The notes under the pieces: model-generated
Databases searched by the model: none
What the model saw: the letters and a program-made list of their open reading frames with translations, nothing else
Told to the model about the DNA's origin: nothing
Shown: positions 1 through 8,228 of the stretch, one piece after another
Layout: each line of letters starts with the position of its first letter
How positions within the stretch are numbered: the stretch's first letter is position 1
Program-made: the position numbers and the translations under genes
Assembly (NCBI GenBank): GCA_027002405.1
Contig: JALWZT010000278.1
Coordinates: 1 to 43,364, forward strand
Direction: 5' to 3'
Source: Anaerolineae bacterium
Lineage (GTDB): Bacteria > Chloroflexota > Anaerolineae > J102
DNA length: 43,364 nt

Positions 1-97
1 GGTGGGTGCGGCTGCTCCGTGAGGGTAGTAGACGAAGGTGCGGTTTTGTGGGGTCCAGTTGCTGTCCCGGCCGCCGTAGAGGATCAGGTGGTCGCAT
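1..97 (-). pseudogene. Possible Kelch-like gene fragment at the window edge
   Basis: Read on the minus strand from about 97 to 1, one frame stays open and gives a beta-propeller-like peptide containing LILYGGRDSNWTP and then FVYYP, which resembles a Kelch or galactose-oxidase blade (LYGG, W, Y/F). Just upstream, in the same frame, is a TGA inside the ATCAGT-type repeat that begins near 98. The piece therefore has no visible start and looks like a gene cut off by repeat DNA. It runs out of the window, and with so few residues the assignment is weak. Confidence 0.25.
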
Positions 98-211
98 CAG
101 TAATCAGTGTTCAGTTGACTCTGTGTCCTCTGCGTTCTCTGCGGTAAGTACCCTTTCCGCCGGGGAGTCGGGGATCAGGCATCCAGTGTTCAGTGTTCAG
201 TGTTCAGTAGC
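98..211. repeat. Short-period repeats (CAGTGTT and TCTGCGT types)
   Basis: Degenerate tandem units of 7-8 bp: CAGTAATCAGTGTTCAGTT at the left, CTCTGCGTTCTCTGCGG in the middle, and three CAGTGTT units at 184-208. The same unit types recur between genes across the window (for example 4836-4880, 16430-16456, 26170-26210, 32132-32172). No coding sequence is supported here. Confidence 0.7.
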
Positions 212-220
212 GCCGAGGCT

Positions 221-549
221 AGAAACAGCGCGCCTGCGTGCCTAGCCGGAATCATCCGGCGCTGTTTTATAGCCCGGCGACTTCATCGCCGGGCGGGCGG
301 CGGTTGACGCGCCCCCTGACAGCATTTTATATGCCGAAGGCTCGCGTCGTCGCCCGACACCGGGGGATAATTCCCCCGGCTAAAAAACAGCGCCCCTTCG
401 GGGCTCCCGTGGCCAGCCCGCAGGGCTTCGTATCCGTAGCTCGGAGGTTGTGCTCCGAGCAGAAGCAGAAGAAACAGCGCGCCTGCGTGCCTAGCCGGAA
501 TCATCCGGCGCTGTTTTATAGCCCGGCGACTTCATCGCCGGGCGGGCGG
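221..549. repeat. Pair of 80-bp direct repeats made of hairpins
   Basis: Positions 221-300 and 470-549 are identical over 80 bp. Each copy contains the hairpins GCCGGA-atca-TCCGGC and CCCGGCGA-cttca-TCGCCGGG and the word AAACAGCGC. Further hairpins lie between the copies: a GGGG/CCCC arm pair around 360-380, CCCC-ttc-GGGG near 392, and GCTCGGAG/CTCCGAGC near 439-460. The same hairpin types return at 36787-36930. The ORFs that cross this stretch show no protein-like composition and are not accepted as genes. Confidence 0.75.
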
Positions 550-621
550 GCGTGGCAGACGCCACTTCGGTCGGCTAGACAACGCCAAAAAATAAGGCCA
601 CGAAAAAGGCGACAACGAAAC

Positions 622-763
622 GTCATTCCGAGGGAGCGAAGCGACCGAGGAATCTAAGCGCCTAGCGAAGCGCAAAAACCACGGCCTGGCGCTCGCTTCG
701 CTCGCTAGATGCCCTGCAATTCCTCAGGGCAGGCTTTCGCTCCCTCCGGTCGCTCAGCATGAC
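622..763. repeat. Long imperfect inverted repeat, GTCAT...ATGAC type
   Basis: The outer arms read GTCATTCCGAGGGAGCGAAG and, complementary to it, CTCCCTCCGGTCGCTCAGCATGAC split over 741-763. Inside are further complementary blocks around CTAGCGAAGCGC and GCTCGCTTCGCTCGC. The same type recurs at 27896-28031 and 32522-32632, with a half copy at 4898-4932. It can fold into one long stem in either DNA or RNA. Related GAGCGAAGCGA repeats are, from memory, common in several bacterial phyla. Confidence 0.7.
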
Positions 764-773
764 GAAACGCTTT

Positions 774-930
774 GCCACGAAGGCTCGAAAGCCCCCCTCC
801 GGCTCCCCCCGCACACGGGGGGAGAGGCGAAGACACGAAGAGAACCTTTTATTTTTCTCCTTCGTGCCTTGGTGCCTTCGTGTCTTCGTGGTTTTTACCT
901 TGCTATGGAAGGGTAGGTGTATAGTTACGA
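774..930. repeat. CTTCGTG-type repeat element
   Basis: GCCACGAAGGCTCGAAAGCC leads into a CTCCGGCTCCCCC...GGGGGGAG hairpin, then GACACGAAGAGAACC, then the complementary arm built of CTTCGTGCC/TTGGTGCC/TTCGTGTC units. It ends in the word GGTTTTTACCTTGCTATGGA and GTGTATAGTTAC. A near copy occupies about 17137-17292, and the right end alone is at 5164-5203. It lies just downstream of the histidine kinase stop codon and could act as a transcription end. Confidence 0.65.
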
Positions 931-935
931 CAATT

Positions 936-2057
936 TTATGAAGATGGGTGCATGGGAATCGTAAACCCGAATTCGCTGCCCTTGCCCAGCCCCTCGCTTT
1001 TGGCCCAGATGCGGCCGCCATGGGCCTCGACAATATGTTTGGAGATGGTGAGGCCAATGCCGCTGCCGCCACTGGCCCGGGCCCGGGATTTATCCACCCG
1101 ATAGAATCGCTCGAAGATGTGGGGCAGGTCTTCGGCCGGGATGCCCCGGCCGGTGTCGCGCACCACAAACTGGATGGCCTCCCCCGCGCGGCGAACCGAG
1201 ACCCACACCTGGCCCCCCTGGGGCGTGTATTGCAGGGCGTTGCCCAGAATGTTCACCAGCACCTGAGTGATGCGGGCGGGGTCCACAAAAATCGCGGGCA
1301 GGTCCGGTGCAATGTTCACGTGCAGGGCCACGCCCTTGTCGTGATATTGTAAGGCCAGGCGATCCACCACCCTGGAGACCAGTTGCGCCGGGTCCACTTT
1401 TTCGGGAAACATGGCCATCTCGCCCGCTTCGGCCCGCGACAGTTCCTGCAGGTCTTGCACCAGCCGTTGCAGGCGCAGGACTTCGTGGTGCATGGTCTGG
1501 AAGGTGGCGGGGTCGGGCGGGAGCACGCCGTCGGTGAGGGCTTCGAGCATGGTGCGGAGGTTCGTCAGGGGCGTGCGCAGTTCGTGGGCCACATCCCCGA
1601 TGAGATTCAGGCGTCGTTGTTCGGTAAGCTCCAATGCTTCGGCCATCTGATTGAAGCTCTGGGCCAGCGCGCCCAGTTCATCCTCGCTGACCACAGCCAC
1701 ACGGCGGTGGAAATGCCCCGCGGCGATCTCGCGACTGGCCCGCATCATCCCCCGGATGGGCTCCACAATCCGCCGCGAGGTGAACAAACTGACCGCCATA
1801 GCCACCACCAGCGATACCAACGTCGCGGTGAGGGTGATCTCGTTGATGGCCGAGATGAAATTCACCCGCAGGTCTTCTTCCAACGCGGGATCGTTGCCGA
1901 TGTGCTGCTGCATCTGGGCGATGTGGCGCTCCATGGCCGCGGGAGTCTGAATCTGGACAGCTCCGATCAGGACGATCACCCCGGTGAGGATGACAATCAC
2001 ATAGGAAAGAAAGAGCCTGGCACTGAGGTTGCGCTGAAAAGAATGGATGAATCTCAT
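936..2057 (-). CDS. Sensor histidine kinase, BaeS/ResE-like
   Basis: Membrane histidine kinase of a two-component pair, 373 residues. Two hydrophobic segments (about residues 15-36 and 77-97) bracket a short extracytoplasmic loop of roughly 40 residues. A HAMP linker follows (about 95-148). The dimerisation helix carries the phospho-acceptor His158 in DVAHELRTPLTNLR. The ATPase domain shows the N box (NILGNALQYTP), the G1 box (DTGRGIP) and the G2 box (GSGIGLTISKHIVEAHGG). The ATG overlaps the end of the response-regulator gene by 4 bp (ATGA-type overlap), so the pair is translationally coupled. With so small a sensor loop the kinase may read the membrane or an accessory protein rather than bind a ligand. 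The stimulus cannot be inferred. Confidence 0.95.
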   Translation of the reverse strand: MRFIHSFQRNLSARLFLSYVIVILTGVIVLIGAVQIQTPAAMERHIAQMQQHIGNDPALEEDLRVNFISAINEITLTATLVSLVVAMAVSLFTSRRIVEPIRGMMRASREIAAGHFHRRVAVVSEDELGALAQSFNQMAEALELTEQRRLNLIGDVAHELRTPLTNLRTMLEALTDGVLPPDPATFQTMHHEVLRLQRLVQDLQELSRAEAGEMAMFPEKVDPAQLVSRVVDRLALQYHDKGVALHVNIAPDLPAIFVDPARITQVLVNILGNALQYTPQGGQVWVSVRRAGEAIQFVVRDTGRGIPAEDLPHIFERFYRVDKSRARASGGSGIGLTISKHIVEAHGGRIWAKSEGLGKGSEFGFTIPMHPSS

Positions 2058-2752
2058 ACCTGGGGATCCTCGAAGCGATAGCCGACTCCTCGCACAGTCA
2101 CCACATATTGGCTCGCACCGCCCGCCTGATCGAGTTTTTTACGCAGTCGCCCGATGTGGACATCCACCACCCGTTCGTCGCCGAAATAATCGTAACCCCA
2201 CACCTGTTCAATGAGCTGCTCACGGCTGAGCACCCGACCATGATGCCGGGCCAGCGCCCACAATAAATCGAATTCGATAGGGGTGAGGTCCACAGGCCGA
2301 CCATCCCAGGTCACCTGACGAGCCCCGCCATCGATGCGGAGCTTGCCGAAAACCAGGGGCGCTTCGGCCCTACCGGCCAGGGAGCTACTCCGTCGCAACA
2401 TGGCTTCGACCCGGGCCACCAGCTCGCGCGGGCTGAAGGGCTTGGTCAGGTAATCGTCCGCACCCATCTTCAATCCCAGGATTCTATCCATTTCTTCGGC
2501 CCGGGCGGAAAGCATCAGCACCCACGCGTCCGACTCCTGCCGCAATCGGCGCAGCACCTCCAGGCCGTCCACTTGGGGCAACATGATGTCCAGGATAATG
2601 AGATCGGGCTTAAAGGCGCGGATGGATTGCAACGCGGCTGCGCCATCGGCCGCGGTGTACACGGTGTAGCCTTCTTTTTCCAGATACGCGCGCACCGTCT
2701 CGCGCACGGGCGCTTCGTCATCGACAACGAGAATCGTGGCGTTTTTGGTCAT
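2054..2752 (-). CDS. OmpR-family response regulator
   Basis: DNA-binding partner of the adjacent kinase, 232 residues. The receiver domain (about 5-118) has the acidic pair VVDDE near residues 10-12, the phospho-acceptor Asp55 in LIILDIMLP, and the conserved Lys in YLTKPFSPREL. The C-terminal winged helix (about 132-228) has the typical LTPIEFDLLW and RVVDVHIGRLRKKL signatures. The ATG is preceded by AGGAGG with 6 nt of spacing. It is the first gene of a two-gene operon. Its targets are not evident, although it lies divergent from the SWIM gene. Confidence 0.96.
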   Translation of the reverse strand: MTKNATILVVDDEAPVRETVRAYLEKEGYTVYTAADGAAALQSIRAFKPDLIILDIMLPQVDGLEVLRRLRQESDAWVLMLSARAEEMDRILGLKMGADDYLTKPFSPRELVARVEAMLRRSSSLAGRAEAPLVFGKLRIDGGARQVTWDGRPVDLTPIEFDLLWALARHHGRVLSREQLIEQVWGYDYFGDERVVDVHIGRLRKKLDQAGGASQYVVTVRGVGYRFEDPQV

Positions 2753-2791
2753 GGAGACCTCCTGGCAGGGGTAGGAAGCATGGTTCCTTTC

Positions 2792-2820
2792 ATCTTACAG
2801 CAAAGCGGGCGGCGAGGCAA
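2792..2820 (-). promoter_or_regulatory. Predicted sigma70-type promoter of the two-component operon
   Basis: On the minus strand TTGCCT (2815-2820) and TAAGAT (2792-2797) are 17 nt apart, about 40 nt upstream of the response-regulator start. Both hexamers are imperfect. The call rests on spacing and position only. Confidence 0.4.
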
Positions 2821-2976
2821 GGTTGTTTTCGATTTCATGGAATTGTCATATTTGCTTCAAGGTCCCGACATACCCTCCCCTTAGACTGAAGATGAATCGG
2901 ATGACAGCCCGGTTCGTCACCCATACACAGTAAACAAATTCAAACCATGCATCCCATACCAAACGGAGGTAACCAA

Positions 2977-3060
2977 ATGATGATGGGTTTCGGCTTTCCA
3001 TATATCTGGAACGCCCTCCTGATTTGGGATGATTTGCGGCTACGGGTGAGTTTAAGATAG
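2977..3060 (+). CDS. Possible 27-residue peptide upstream of the SWIM gene
   Basis: An ATG preceded by GGAGGT (2965-2970) with 6 nt of spacing opens a 27-codon frame, MMMGFGFPYIW followed by a mixed, basic end, and stops at TAG (3058-3060). The stop codon coincides with the predicted -10 box of the next gene. The hydrophobic, Gly/Phe-rich start resembles the beginning of small bacterial membrane peptides. It may be a leader peptide, a truncated remnant or chance. Only the part from about 3025 on is conserved upstream of the second SWIM copy, which argues against a conserved function. Confidence 0.3.
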   Translation: MMMGFGFPYIWNALLIWDDLRLRVSLR

Positions 3061-3063
3061 AAT
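3034..3063 (+). promoter_or_regulatory. Predicted leaderless promoter of the SWIM gene
   Basis: TTGCGG (3034-3039), 18 nt, TAGAAT (3058-3063), then only 6 nt to the ATG at 3070. Initiation at the usual distance from a -10 box would fall on or next to the start codon, and no Shine-Dalgarno sequence precedes it. The block is conserved at the second copy (24590-24618) with the same 6 nt between -10 and ATG. Confidence 0.55.
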
Positions 3064-3069
3064 GAGTTC

Positions 3070-4827
3070 ATGTCTCAATCCTTACCCAAAATCACCGAAC
3101 AGATGATCCGCGGCCGGGTGGGGAGTCGGTCCTTTGCCCGGGGTCAGCGATATTTCGAAGACGGCGCCATCTTCAACGCCCGCCGCGAGGGCATGACGTT
3201 GAAAGCATTGTGTCAGGGTTCGGCTGCTTCCCCCTATCGGGTGGAGGTCACCCTTTCCCAGAAGGGCATTGCCAGCGCCAGCTGTTCCTGTCCCGTGGGC
3301 GCGGGCGGGCATTGTAAGCACGTGGCCGCACTGCTCCTCACCTGGCTGCATGAGCCCGAAACGTTTCGCGAGACCCAGCCCCTGCCTCAGCGTCTGGAGG
3401 CCCTGAGCAAGGACGCGCTGATCAAGCTCATCCAGCGCGTGATCGATCATGACCCCGAGCTGGAAAGCACGATAGATATGTGGATTCCGGCCATGACGGG
3501 CCAGGGGAGCGTCGATGTGGAGGCGGTGCGCGATCGAGTGTATCGCATCATGGACCACATTTCCTATGAATGGGGCGCTTCGCATGCAGCGGCCTCGGAA
3601 TTGTACGAGGTGGTGACAGAGGGAGAGATGCTGGAAAACGCGGGCCAGTGGTGGGAAGCCGCGCAGGTCTATGGAGTCATCGCCGAGGAGTTGATGGATG
3701 CCTATGATGAGGCTTACGATGAGGAGGGAGAGTTCGCCGATATAATGGAGGAGTGTGGGGCGGGGTTAGGGCGCTGTCTGGCAAAGGTGCACGATCCTGA
3801 ACAGCGAGAGGAGCTCCTGGAACAATTGTACGGGATCGTCGTGTGGGACATCCATGAGGGAGGATATGGCTCGGGGGGTGGGGCCCATCTCGCACTGGTG
3901 GAGGAGACGACGCCGGAGGAGCGGGCCATGGTCGCCGAGTGGGTGCGGGAGGAGCTGGAAAAGCTCAAAGGCAAGCAGGGTTCCTCCGCCCAGTGGCGGA
4001 TGAAGGCCTTGGGCGGGCTGTTGGCTGATTTGCTGAAGGATACGCTGGATGACGAGGCGTATCTGCAATTGTGTCGGGAGACGGGCAGGCGGGTTGATTT
4101 GGTTGTGAAGCTGGCCGCGTTGGGACGGCTGGACGAGGTCCGACGCGAGGCCGCTTCCCTCTCTGATTCTGAACTCAAGAAGGCGACGCGGCATATCGAT
4201 GAAGAGCTGGGGCAACGCAATCTGGCCCGCGAGCTCCTCTCCGCGCGGGCGGAATCAACCAGAGATACGCGCATTCTCGATCTATTGCTGGCATGGGCGC
4301 GGGAAGATGGCGACATCGATGAGTTATTCCGCCTGGCCCGACGCCGATTCGAGATACAGACTAATTTGGCGAACTATCAAGCCTACCGTGACATCGGACG
4401 CAAGCGTGGAGATTGGGAGGCTGTGCGAGGGGAGATCCTGCGCAGCCTGGAGCAGGAAGGGATGTGGCAGCTTTTGGTGGAGATCTTGCTGGATGAAAAA
4501 GCTTACGACGAGGCCATCGTGGCTTTCGGCTCCTGGCGACAGCATGAGACCTGGAGTGGGGATTATTTCATGGCGCGCGTGGCGGACGCGCTGGCCGAGG
4601 CGCGACCCCAGGTTGCGATGGAGATCTATGCCGAATTGGTTGAGCAATTTGTGGCCCATCGCGATCGGTCCAGCTACGCCCAAGCCGCTCAGTTCCTCAA
4701 GCGCATCCGTGATATCCTGATCCGAGAAGGAGAAACCAGGCTTTGGGATGATTTGATCGCATCGTTTCGCCAGCGGTACAAACGTTTCCCCGCGTTGCAG
4801 GATGAGTTGAATAAGGCAGGGCTTTAG
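3070..4827 (+). CDS. SWIM zinc-finger protein with helical-repeat C-terminus
   Basis: 585 residues. The SWIM zinc site is C72-x-C74-x7-C82-x-H84 in SASCSCPVGAGGHCKHVAAL. SWIM domains bind zinc and usually mediate DNA or protein binding. The rest (about 95-585) is largely alpha-helical and acidic, with helix pairs resembling TPR or HEAT-like repeats (GRLDEVRREAASL, LLAWAREDGDIDELFRLARRRFE). No ATPase or nuclease motif is visible, unlike SWIM proteins fused to SNF2 helicases. It is monocistronic with a leaderless-type start. A decayed paralog lies at 24625-26165 and confirms the start site by conservation. The cellular role is unknown. Confidence 0.85.
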   Translation: MSQSLPKITEQMIRGRVGSRSFARGQRYFEDGAIFNARREGMTLKALCQGSAASPYRVEVTLSQKGIASASCSCPVGAGGHCKHVAALLLTWLHEPETFRETQPLPQRLEALSKDALIKLIQRVIDHDPELESTIDMWIPAMTGQGSVDVEAVRDRVYRIMDHISYEWGASHAAASELYEVVTEGEMLENAGQWWEAAQVYGVIAEELMDAYDEAYDEEGEFADIMEECGAGLGRCLAKVHDPEQREELLEQLYGIVVWDIHEGGYGSGGGAHLALVEETTPEERAMVAEWVREELEKLKGKQGSSAQWRMKALGGLLADLLKDTLDDEAYLQLCRETGRRVDLVVKLAALGRLDEVRREAASLSDSELKKATRHIDEELGQRNLARELLSARAESTRDTRILDLLLAWAREDGDIDELFRLARRRFEIQTNLANYQAYRDIGRKRGDWEAVRGEILRSLEQEGMWQLLVEILLDEKAYDEAIVAFGSWRQHETWSGDYFMARVADALAEARPQVAMEIYAELVEQFVAHRDRSSYAQAAQFLKRIRDILIREGETRLWDDLIASFRQRYKRFPALQDELNKAGL

Positions 4828-5340
4828 AGGATAGTTATCAGTTAGCAGTAATCAGTTATCAGTTATCAGTAATCGGTGTTCAGTAGCGCCTTGCGACGTC
4901 ATTCCGAGGGAGCGAAGCGACCGAGGAATCTAGAACCTGTTATGAACTTATCGCCAATTTCACGCGATTTTGTGGATGGCGGGCGTTTCAATAAGCCACG
5001 GATGACGCAGATGCGACGGATCGACACGGATTTTTTGGGAAGAAGCATGGTATCTGTTTGAAAAATCCGCGAAAATCTGCTTTATCCGCGTTATCCGCGG
5101 CCAATTCCAACCTCCGGTGCGGCGATCCTGAGCTTTGAGGGAAGCAAAGTGCATAACAGCCTCTAGTGGTTTTTGCCTTGCTATGAGAGGGTACGTGTAT
5201 AGTTCCAAAAGGGGTAAAAAGCTGTGAGATAGCCAACCGTGCGAGAGCCGTATTTCCCGAACCGGATCATGAGACCTCGGAGACCTGAGCGACTTTATTG
5301 CCGGGCGGGGGTGGCAGACGCCAGATGATTGTGTGACCTC
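4828..5340. repeat. Intergenic repeat mosaic before cydA
   Basis: No gene is supported. In order: AGTTATCAGT/AATCAGT units (4836-4880); a half copy of the GTCAT inverted repeat (4898-4932); a region of CGCAGAT/CACGGAT followed by ATCCGCG units (about 5003-5101) whose two arms are partly complementary; the right end of the CTTCGTG element (5164-5203); and a GAGACCTCGG word (5270-5284) shared with 16788 and 36504. Confidence 0.6.
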
Positions 5341-5365
5341 TTACAAAACTGTTGGAATGCGACCA

Positions 5366-5409
5366 TTGCGTCCCAAGGAATTTAGATGTAAAATTATGTT
5401 ACAATTTTA
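5366..5409 (+). promoter_or_regulatory. cydA promoter with overlapping inverted repeat
   Basis: TTGCGT (5366-5371), 17 nt, TAAAAT (5389-5394). The -10 box is inside a perfect inverted repeat, TAAAATT-atgttac-AATTTTA (5389-5409), placed where a repressor would block RNA polymerase. A second, weaker dyad (ATGTTA...TAACAT, 5396-5423) overlaps it. The arms do not match the FNR or Rex consensus that I know. cydA has a TAGGAG ribosome-binding site near 5443. Confidence 0.45.
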
Positions 5410-5456
5410 TCGATTTATAACATCCTTTCTCCCCTTTCCATGTAGGAGCGTGTCTT

Positions 5457-6845
5457 ATGGATGCCTTGTTCCTCGCACGGTTGCAATTCGCGATTGTCAC
5501 CGTGTACCACTGGTTTTTCGTGCCGCTCACATTGGGGATGACCATCCTGCTGGCGCTGATGGAGACCCAGTATGTGCGCTCGGGGGATGAAACCTACAAG
5601 CGCATGGTGAAGTTCTTCGGAACGCTATTCCTCATCAACTTCGCCATCGGCGTCGCCACCGGCATCGTGCAGGAGTTCCAGTTCGGGATGAACTGGTCCC
5701 AGTACTCCCGCTTCGTGGGCGACATCTTCGGCGTGCCCCTGGCCATCGAGGCGCTGCTGGCCTTTTTTATGGAATCTACCTTCCTGGGCGTCTGGATATT
5801 TGGCTGGGATAAGCTCTCCAAGAAGGCTCATCTGGCCGCCATCTGGCTGGTGGCCCTGGGCAGCAACCTCTCGGCCCTGTGGATTCTCATCGCCAATTCG
5901 TGGATGCAGGAGCCGGTGGGATTCAAAATGGAAAATGGCCGAGCAGTCATGGTCGATTTCCTGGCCGTGGCCACCAACCCCAGCATTCGCTATCAATTCC
6001 CGCATGTCTTCTTCTCCGGAATGAGCACGGCGGGATTTTTTGTGGTGGCGGTGGCCGCGTGGCATCTGCTGCGAAAGCAAACTCATGTTGAACTCTTCTC
6101 TAAAGCGTTGCGTTGGGGGCTGGTTTATGCGCTCATCGGCACGATCTTCGTGATCACCGCGGGGCATTTCCAGGGCCAGCATATGGTGGAAACCCAACCC
6201 ATGAAGATGGCCGCTGCCGAAGCCTTGTGGGATACCGAACAACCGGCCGCGTTCTCCCTTTTCACCATCGGCGACATGGTGAAACGGGAGGACATCTTCG
6301 CCATCAAGATACCGGGCCTGCTGAGCTTCCTGTCCTGCAACAATTTCTCCTGCGAGGTGCAGGGCATGAACCAGTTGCAGGCGATGTATGAGCAACAATA
6401 TGGCCCGGGCAACTACATCCCCAATGCCATGCTGGCCTATTGGAATTTCCGGCTGATGGTGGGTGCGGGCATGCTGATGCTCCTCCTGGCGCTGTACGGC
6501 GTCTGGCTGATGTATAAGAAAAGGGATTTCCGCCAGCACGCCAACTTCCTGCTGGTCGCCGTGTGGGCGCTGATCCTGCCCTATCTGGCCAACGCCACCG
6601 GCTGGCTGTTCACCGAACTGGCCCGTCAACCCTGGGTCGTCTTCGGCCTGATGAAGACGGAGCAAGGGGTCTCCAACACCGTGCCCGCGAGTTGGGTGCT
6701 GCTCTCGCTGATCACCTACACCCTGCTCTACGCCGCCCTCATCGTGGCCAATGTCTATCTGCTGCGGAAATACGCCCGCCGAGACCCCGAAGAGGAATCG
6801 GAACAACCTGAAACCCCCGCCCCCACCCTGGTTGGGGCCGCCTGA
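5457..6845 (+). CDS. cydA: Cytochrome bd ubiquinol oxidase subunit I
   Basis: Haem-bearing subunit of the membrane quinol oxidase that reduces O2 to water with high affinity. 462 residues, about nine membrane segments. Visible marks are the N-terminal RLQFAIVTVYHWFFVPLTLG with the haem-ligand His near residue 18, the paired Glu region (PLAIEALLAFFMESTFLG), the QFPHVFFSG His, the quinol-loop GHFQGQHMVETQPMKMAAAE, and ARQPWVVFGLMKT (usually GRQPW). The quinol loop is of the short type, which explains the length of 462 rather than about 520. It is first in the cyd operon, with cydB 18 bp downstream. Confidence 0.97.
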   Translation: MDALFLARLQFAIVTVYHWFFVPLTLGMTILLALMETQYVRSGDETYKRMVKFFGTLFLINFAIGVATGIVQEFQFGMNWSQYSRFVGDIFGVPLAIEALLAFFMESTFLGVWIFGWDKLSKKAHLAAIWLVALGSNLSALWILIANSWMQEPVGFKMENGRAVMVDFLAVATNPSIRYQFPHVFFSGMSTAGFFVVAVAAWHLLRKQTHVELFSKALRWGLVYALIGTIFVITAGHFQGQHMVETQPMKMAAAEALWDTEQPAAFSLFTIGDMVKREDIFAIKIPGLLSFLSCNNFSCEVQGMNQLQAMYEQQYGPGNYIPNAMLAYWNFRLMVGAGMLMLLLALYGVWLMYKKRDFRQHANFLLVAVWALILPYLANATGWLFTELARQPWVVFGLMKTEQGVSNTVPASWVLLSLITYTLLYAALIVANVYLLRKYARRDPEEESEQPETPAPTLVGAA

Positions 6846-6863
6846 GAATAAGGAGACACGATC

Positions 6864-7871
6864 ATGGACCTGAACACCATCTGGTTCGTTCTCATTGCCG
6901 TGCTGTTCGCCGGTTTCTTCATGCTGGAAGGCTTCGACTACGGCGTCGGCATGTTGCTACCCTTCCTGGGAAAGACCGACGACGAGCGTCGTTTGATCAT
7001 CAACGCCATCGGCCCGGTGTGGGATGGCAATGAAGTATGGATGTTGACCGCGGGCGGAGCCATGTTCGCCGCATTCGCCCAGTGGTACGCCACCATGTTC
7101 AGCGGCTTCTACATCGCCCTCCTGCTGATGCTCCTGGCCCTGATCCTGCGGGGCGTTTCTTTCGAGTATCGCAGCAAACACGAAGACCCCAGGTGGCGTA
7201 ACGCCTGGGATTGGTCCATCTTCATCGGCAGTTCTGTGCCCGCGCTGCTGTGGGGCGTGGCCGTGGCCAATATCATCCGCGGCGTGCCCATCGACGCAGA
7301 GATGAATTTCGTGGGCAGTTTCTTCGGCCTGCTCAACCCCTTCGCCCTGCTGGGCGGCGTCATGTTCGTGGCGGTGTTCCTCTTCCATGGCGCCATTTAT
7401 CTGGCCCTGAAGACAGGAGACCCGGTGATGAGCCGAGCCCAGGCCACGGCCAAAAGGATGTGGCTCATCGCCCTGGTGCTGGTGGTGCTCTTCGTGGTGT
7501 ACGCGTTCGCGGCCACGGGCCTCTACGCCAGCGGCGCGGCCTACCTGCCCACCCTCATCGCCGCGGTCGCCCTCATCCTTGCGGGCGTTTTCCTGAACAA
7601 AGGCCGCACCGGCCGGGCCTTCGCCATGATCGCGGTGACCATCATCTTCGTCACCTTCACCGCGTTCGCGGGCCTTTATCCCAACGTGCTGCCTTCCACC
7701 CTGGACCCGGCCTACAACCTCACCATCTACAACGCCTCGGCCAGCCAGTACACCCTGAAGATCATGACCATCGTCGCCCTGATCTTCACGCCCCTGGTGC
7801 TTCTCTATCAGGGCTGGACCTACTATACCTTCCGCCAGCGCCTGACCCTGGAGCACGAGCTGGAGTATTGA
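6864..7871 (+). CDS. cydB: Cytochrome bd ubiquinol oxidase subunit II
   Basis: Non-haem structural partner of CydA, 335 residues and highly hydrophobic with about eight to nine membrane segments. The N-terminus LEGFDYGVGMLLPFLGKTDDERR and the GPVWDGNEVWMLTAGGAMFAAFAQWYA block (written across residues 20-80) are the family signature. AAGGAGACACG precedes the ATG, and the gene follows cydA by 18 bp. A strong intrinsic terminator lies 27 bp after the stop, so cydAB can form its own transcript separate from cydD. Confidence 0.97.
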   Translation: MDLNTIWFVLIAVLFAGFFMLEGFDYGVGMLLPFLGKTDDERRLIINAIGPVWDGNEVWMLTAGGAMFAAFAQWYATMFSGFYIALLLMLLALILRGVSFEYRSKHEDPRWRNAWDWSIFIGSSVPALLWGVAVANIIRGVPIDAEMNFVGSFFGLLNPFALLGGVMFVAVFLFHGAIYLALKTGDPVMSRAQATAKRMWLIALVLVVLFVVYAFAATGLYASGAAYLPTLIAAVALILAGVFLNKGRTGRAFAMIAVTIIFVTFTAFAGLYPNVLPSTLDPAYNLTIYNASASQYTLKIMTIVALIFTPLVLLYQGWTYYTFRQRLTLEHELEY

Positions 7872-7898
7872 AGACCACTACATCGCGCCATGCGAATC

Positions 7899-7932
7899 GA
7901 CGCCCTCGGCTTCCTGGCTGGGGGCGTCTTTT
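7899..7932 (+). terminator. Intrinsic terminator after cydB
   Basis: GACGCCC (7899-7905) pairs with GGGCGTC (7922-7928), followed directly by TTTT. It separates cydAB from cydD, so cydD may depend on read-through or on another promoter. Confidence 0.7.
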
Positions 7933-7989
7933 GTCCGGTCGAATCCCATCTCGCACGACTCACCTCAACGCCTTACCCCTTTGCAATTT

Positions 7990-8228
7990 GGGTGCGTCCT
8001 ATTTCGGTTGAGGCTGTACTCACCGACTGAAGTCGGACACTTAAGGCCTACGGCCAGCCCCCCTCTTCATCTCCCCCGCAAGCGGGGGAGAACATCGGAA
8101 GGGAATCAGATGACGGCCTTCGCCGTCCAGTCGTCCGGTCGACGGAGGTCGACCGTCGGCGCGAAGCGCCTAAAGAGTCCGAGTTCACTCGGATAGGAGG
8201 CTGGCGCCAACTCATTTAGGACGCACCC
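7990..8228. mobile_element. 239-bp MITE with seven internal hairpins
   Basis: Perfect 12-bp terminal inverted repeats, GGGTGCGTCCTA (7990-8001) and TAGGACGCACCC (8217-8228), flanked by a perfect 9-bp target duplication TTGCAATTT (7981-7989 and 8229-8237). No ORF of its own. The interior is a row of perfect short hairpins: 8023-8036, 8045-8055, 8071-8090 (CTCCCCCGCAAGCGGGGGAG), 8112-8127, 8136-8155, 8158-8170 and 8178-8193. A non-autonomous DDE-transposon derivative is the simplest reading. The 9-bp duplication fits several IS families, so the parent is not assigned. It sits between cydB and cydD. Confidence 0.88.

Noticed and set aside
238-657. 139-residue ORF in the first kilobase
   Set aside because: It translates the hairpin repeats and contains the same peptide twice because of the 80-bp duplication. 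There is no ribosome-binding site.
1383-2081. Long plus-strand ORFs opposite the histidine kinase, the SARP gene and the ABC genes
   Set aside because: They are antisense shadows of GC-rich genes, rich in Gly, His, Arg and Gln, without ribosome-binding sites or recognisable domains.
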